From Ruminococcus sp. (lineage in GTDB: Bacteria; Bacillota; Clostridia; Oscillospirales; Ruminococcaceae), in the NCBI GenBank assembly GCA_017544125.1, contig JAFYET010000132.1, positions 1 through 5,910 on the forward strand: DNA of 5,910 bases, written 5' to 3'. Under the pieces are notes generated by a model that was given only the letters and a program-made list of their open reading frames with translations, had not been told where the DNA came from and ran no database searches. Made by a program: the position numbers and the translations under genes. Positions 5,079 through 5,910 of this stretch are shown piece after piece (the stretch's first letter is position 1; every line of letters begins with the position of its first letter).

Positions 5079-5910
5079 ATGCCTTTAAATAAAGAAATAA
5101 AGCGTGTTCTCGTTATAGGCTCGGGTCCTATCGTTATAGGTCAGGCGGCTGAGTTTGACTATGCGGGAACACAGGCGTGCCGTGCGCTTAAGGAGGAGGG
5201 TCTTGAGGTAATACTCATTAACTCAAACCCTGCTACCATTATGACAGATAATCACATGGCAGATAAGATATATATTGAGCCGCTCACTCTTGAAACAGTT
5301 AAGCGTGTAATCAAGAAAGAGCGCCCCGACTCTATACTTTCAACTCTCGGCGGGCAGACGGGGCTTACCCTTTCCATGCAGCTTGCAAAAGAGGGCTTCC
5401 TCGATAAATACGGCGTAAAGCTGCTGGGTGCTAACCCCGAGACGATAGACAAGGCTGAGGACAGGCAGATGTTCAAGGATACTATGGAGTCTATCGGTCA
5501 GCCATGTATTCCCTCGCTCGTTGTAAACGATGTTGAGTCGGCTGTTGAGTTTGCAAATACTATCGGCTACCCGCTGATAATCCGCCCCGCATTTACTTTG
5601 GGCGGTACAGGCGGCGGTATAGTGCATAATGAGGAAGAGCTTAAGGAGATAACAAGAAACGGTCTCTACCTCTCGCCTATAACACAGGTTCTCGTTGAGA
5701 AGTGTATCGCAGGCTGGAAGGAGATAGAGTTTGAGGTAATGCGTGACTCTAAGGGGAACGTCATAACCGTCTGCTCTATGGAAAACTTCGACCCCGTCGG
5801 CGTTCATACCGGTGACTCTATCGTTATCGCCCCCTGCGTTACATTGGCTGATAAGGAATACCAGATGCTGCGCTCTGCGGCACTTAGGATAATCGATACC
5901 CTGAAGGTAG
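5079..5910 (+). CDS. carB: Carbamoyl-phosphate synthetase large subunit, N-terminal part
   Basis: CarB makes carbamoyl phosphate from bicarbonate, ammonia supplied by CarA, and two ATP. The ATG at 5079 follows AGGAGG (5066-5071) by 7 nt. 277 full codons are visible with no stop; the family is about 1,060-1,075 residues, so only the first quarter is in the window, cut by its edge. Visible are the N-terminal Rossmann-like start ([20 protein letters not shown]), [17 protein letters not shown], and the first half of the carboxyphosphate ATP-grasp domain with [12 protein letters not shown] and [14 protein letters not shown]. Arg129, Arg169 and Glu215 fall at the same numbers as the ATP-binding residues known in E. 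coli CarB, which supports the start codon. It is cotranscribed with carA. Nothing seen is unusual in this portion. Confidence 0.98.
   Translation, partial: MPLNKEIKRVLVIGSGPIVIGQAAEFDYAGTQACRALKEEGLEVILINSNPATIMTDNHMADKIYIEPLTLETVKRVIKKERPDSILSTLGGQTGLTLSMQLAKEGFLDKYGVKLLGANPETIDKAEDRQMFKDTMESIGQPCIPSLVVNDVESAVEFANTIGYPLIIRPAFTLGGTGGGIVHNEEELKEITRNGLYLSPITQVLVEKCIAGWKEIEFEVMRDSKGNVITVCSMENFDPVGVHTGDSIVIAPCVTLADKEYQMLRSAALRIIDTLKV

Overview
The window reads as an ordinary chromosomal stretch of a low-to-mid GC Gram-positive gut bacterium. It is most likely a Ruminococcus-type member of the Oscillospiraceae (Bacillota), though this placement is inference from style rather than a database match. 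The signs are strong AGGAGG ribosome sites, near-perfect TTGACA-17-TATAAT promoters, a secreted BspA-type leucine-rich-repeat protein, a secreted coiled-coil NlpC/P60 hydrolase with a threonine-rich linker, and a carAB operon with GTG used as a start.

Layout from left to right. (1) Positions 1-1203, minus strand: the N-terminal 401 codons of a secreted LRR_5 (BspA-like) protein whose 3' end lies outside the window. It is built from higher-order units of about 119 residues. (2) Positions 1204-1499: a divergent promoter region with two back-to-back consensus promoters. On the right side it holds an unusually long (about 160 nt), structured 5' leader. (3) Positions 1500-2126, plus strand: a GNAT-family N-acetyltransferase. 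(4) Positions 2140-2168: a strong hairpin shared as terminator by the convergent genes on either side. (5) Positions 2180-3529, minus strand: a secreted peptidoglycan hydrolase with an N-terminal coiled coil of PcsB/CwlO/RipA type and a C-terminal NlpC/P60 domain. (6) Positions 3530-3910: a 381-bp intergenic region with divergent promoters for the hydrolase and for carA, a long inverted repeat just upstream of the carA promoter, and a cluster of TGTAAT words. (7) Positions 3911-4984 and 5079-5910 (cut by the window edge), plus strand: carA and carB, the two subunits of carbamoyl-phosphate synthetase, separated by 94 bp that can form three small hairpins.

Functionally, CarA releases ammonia from glutamine and CarB uses it with bicarbonate and two ATP to make carbamoyl phosphate for pyrimidines and arginine. 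The LRR protein and the NlpC/P60 hydrolase both act at the cell surface but have separate promoters and no shared operon. The acetyltransferase stands alone as a single-gene unit.

I see no mobile element, CRISPR array, rRNA, tRNA or defence system. The observations most worth a second look are the leader of the acetyltransferase gene, where the 3' arm of a stem carries a CCTCC that could alternatively pair with the ribosome binding site; the 119-residue super-repeat and base-composition gradient of the LRR gene; and the 11-bp inverted repeat in front of carA.
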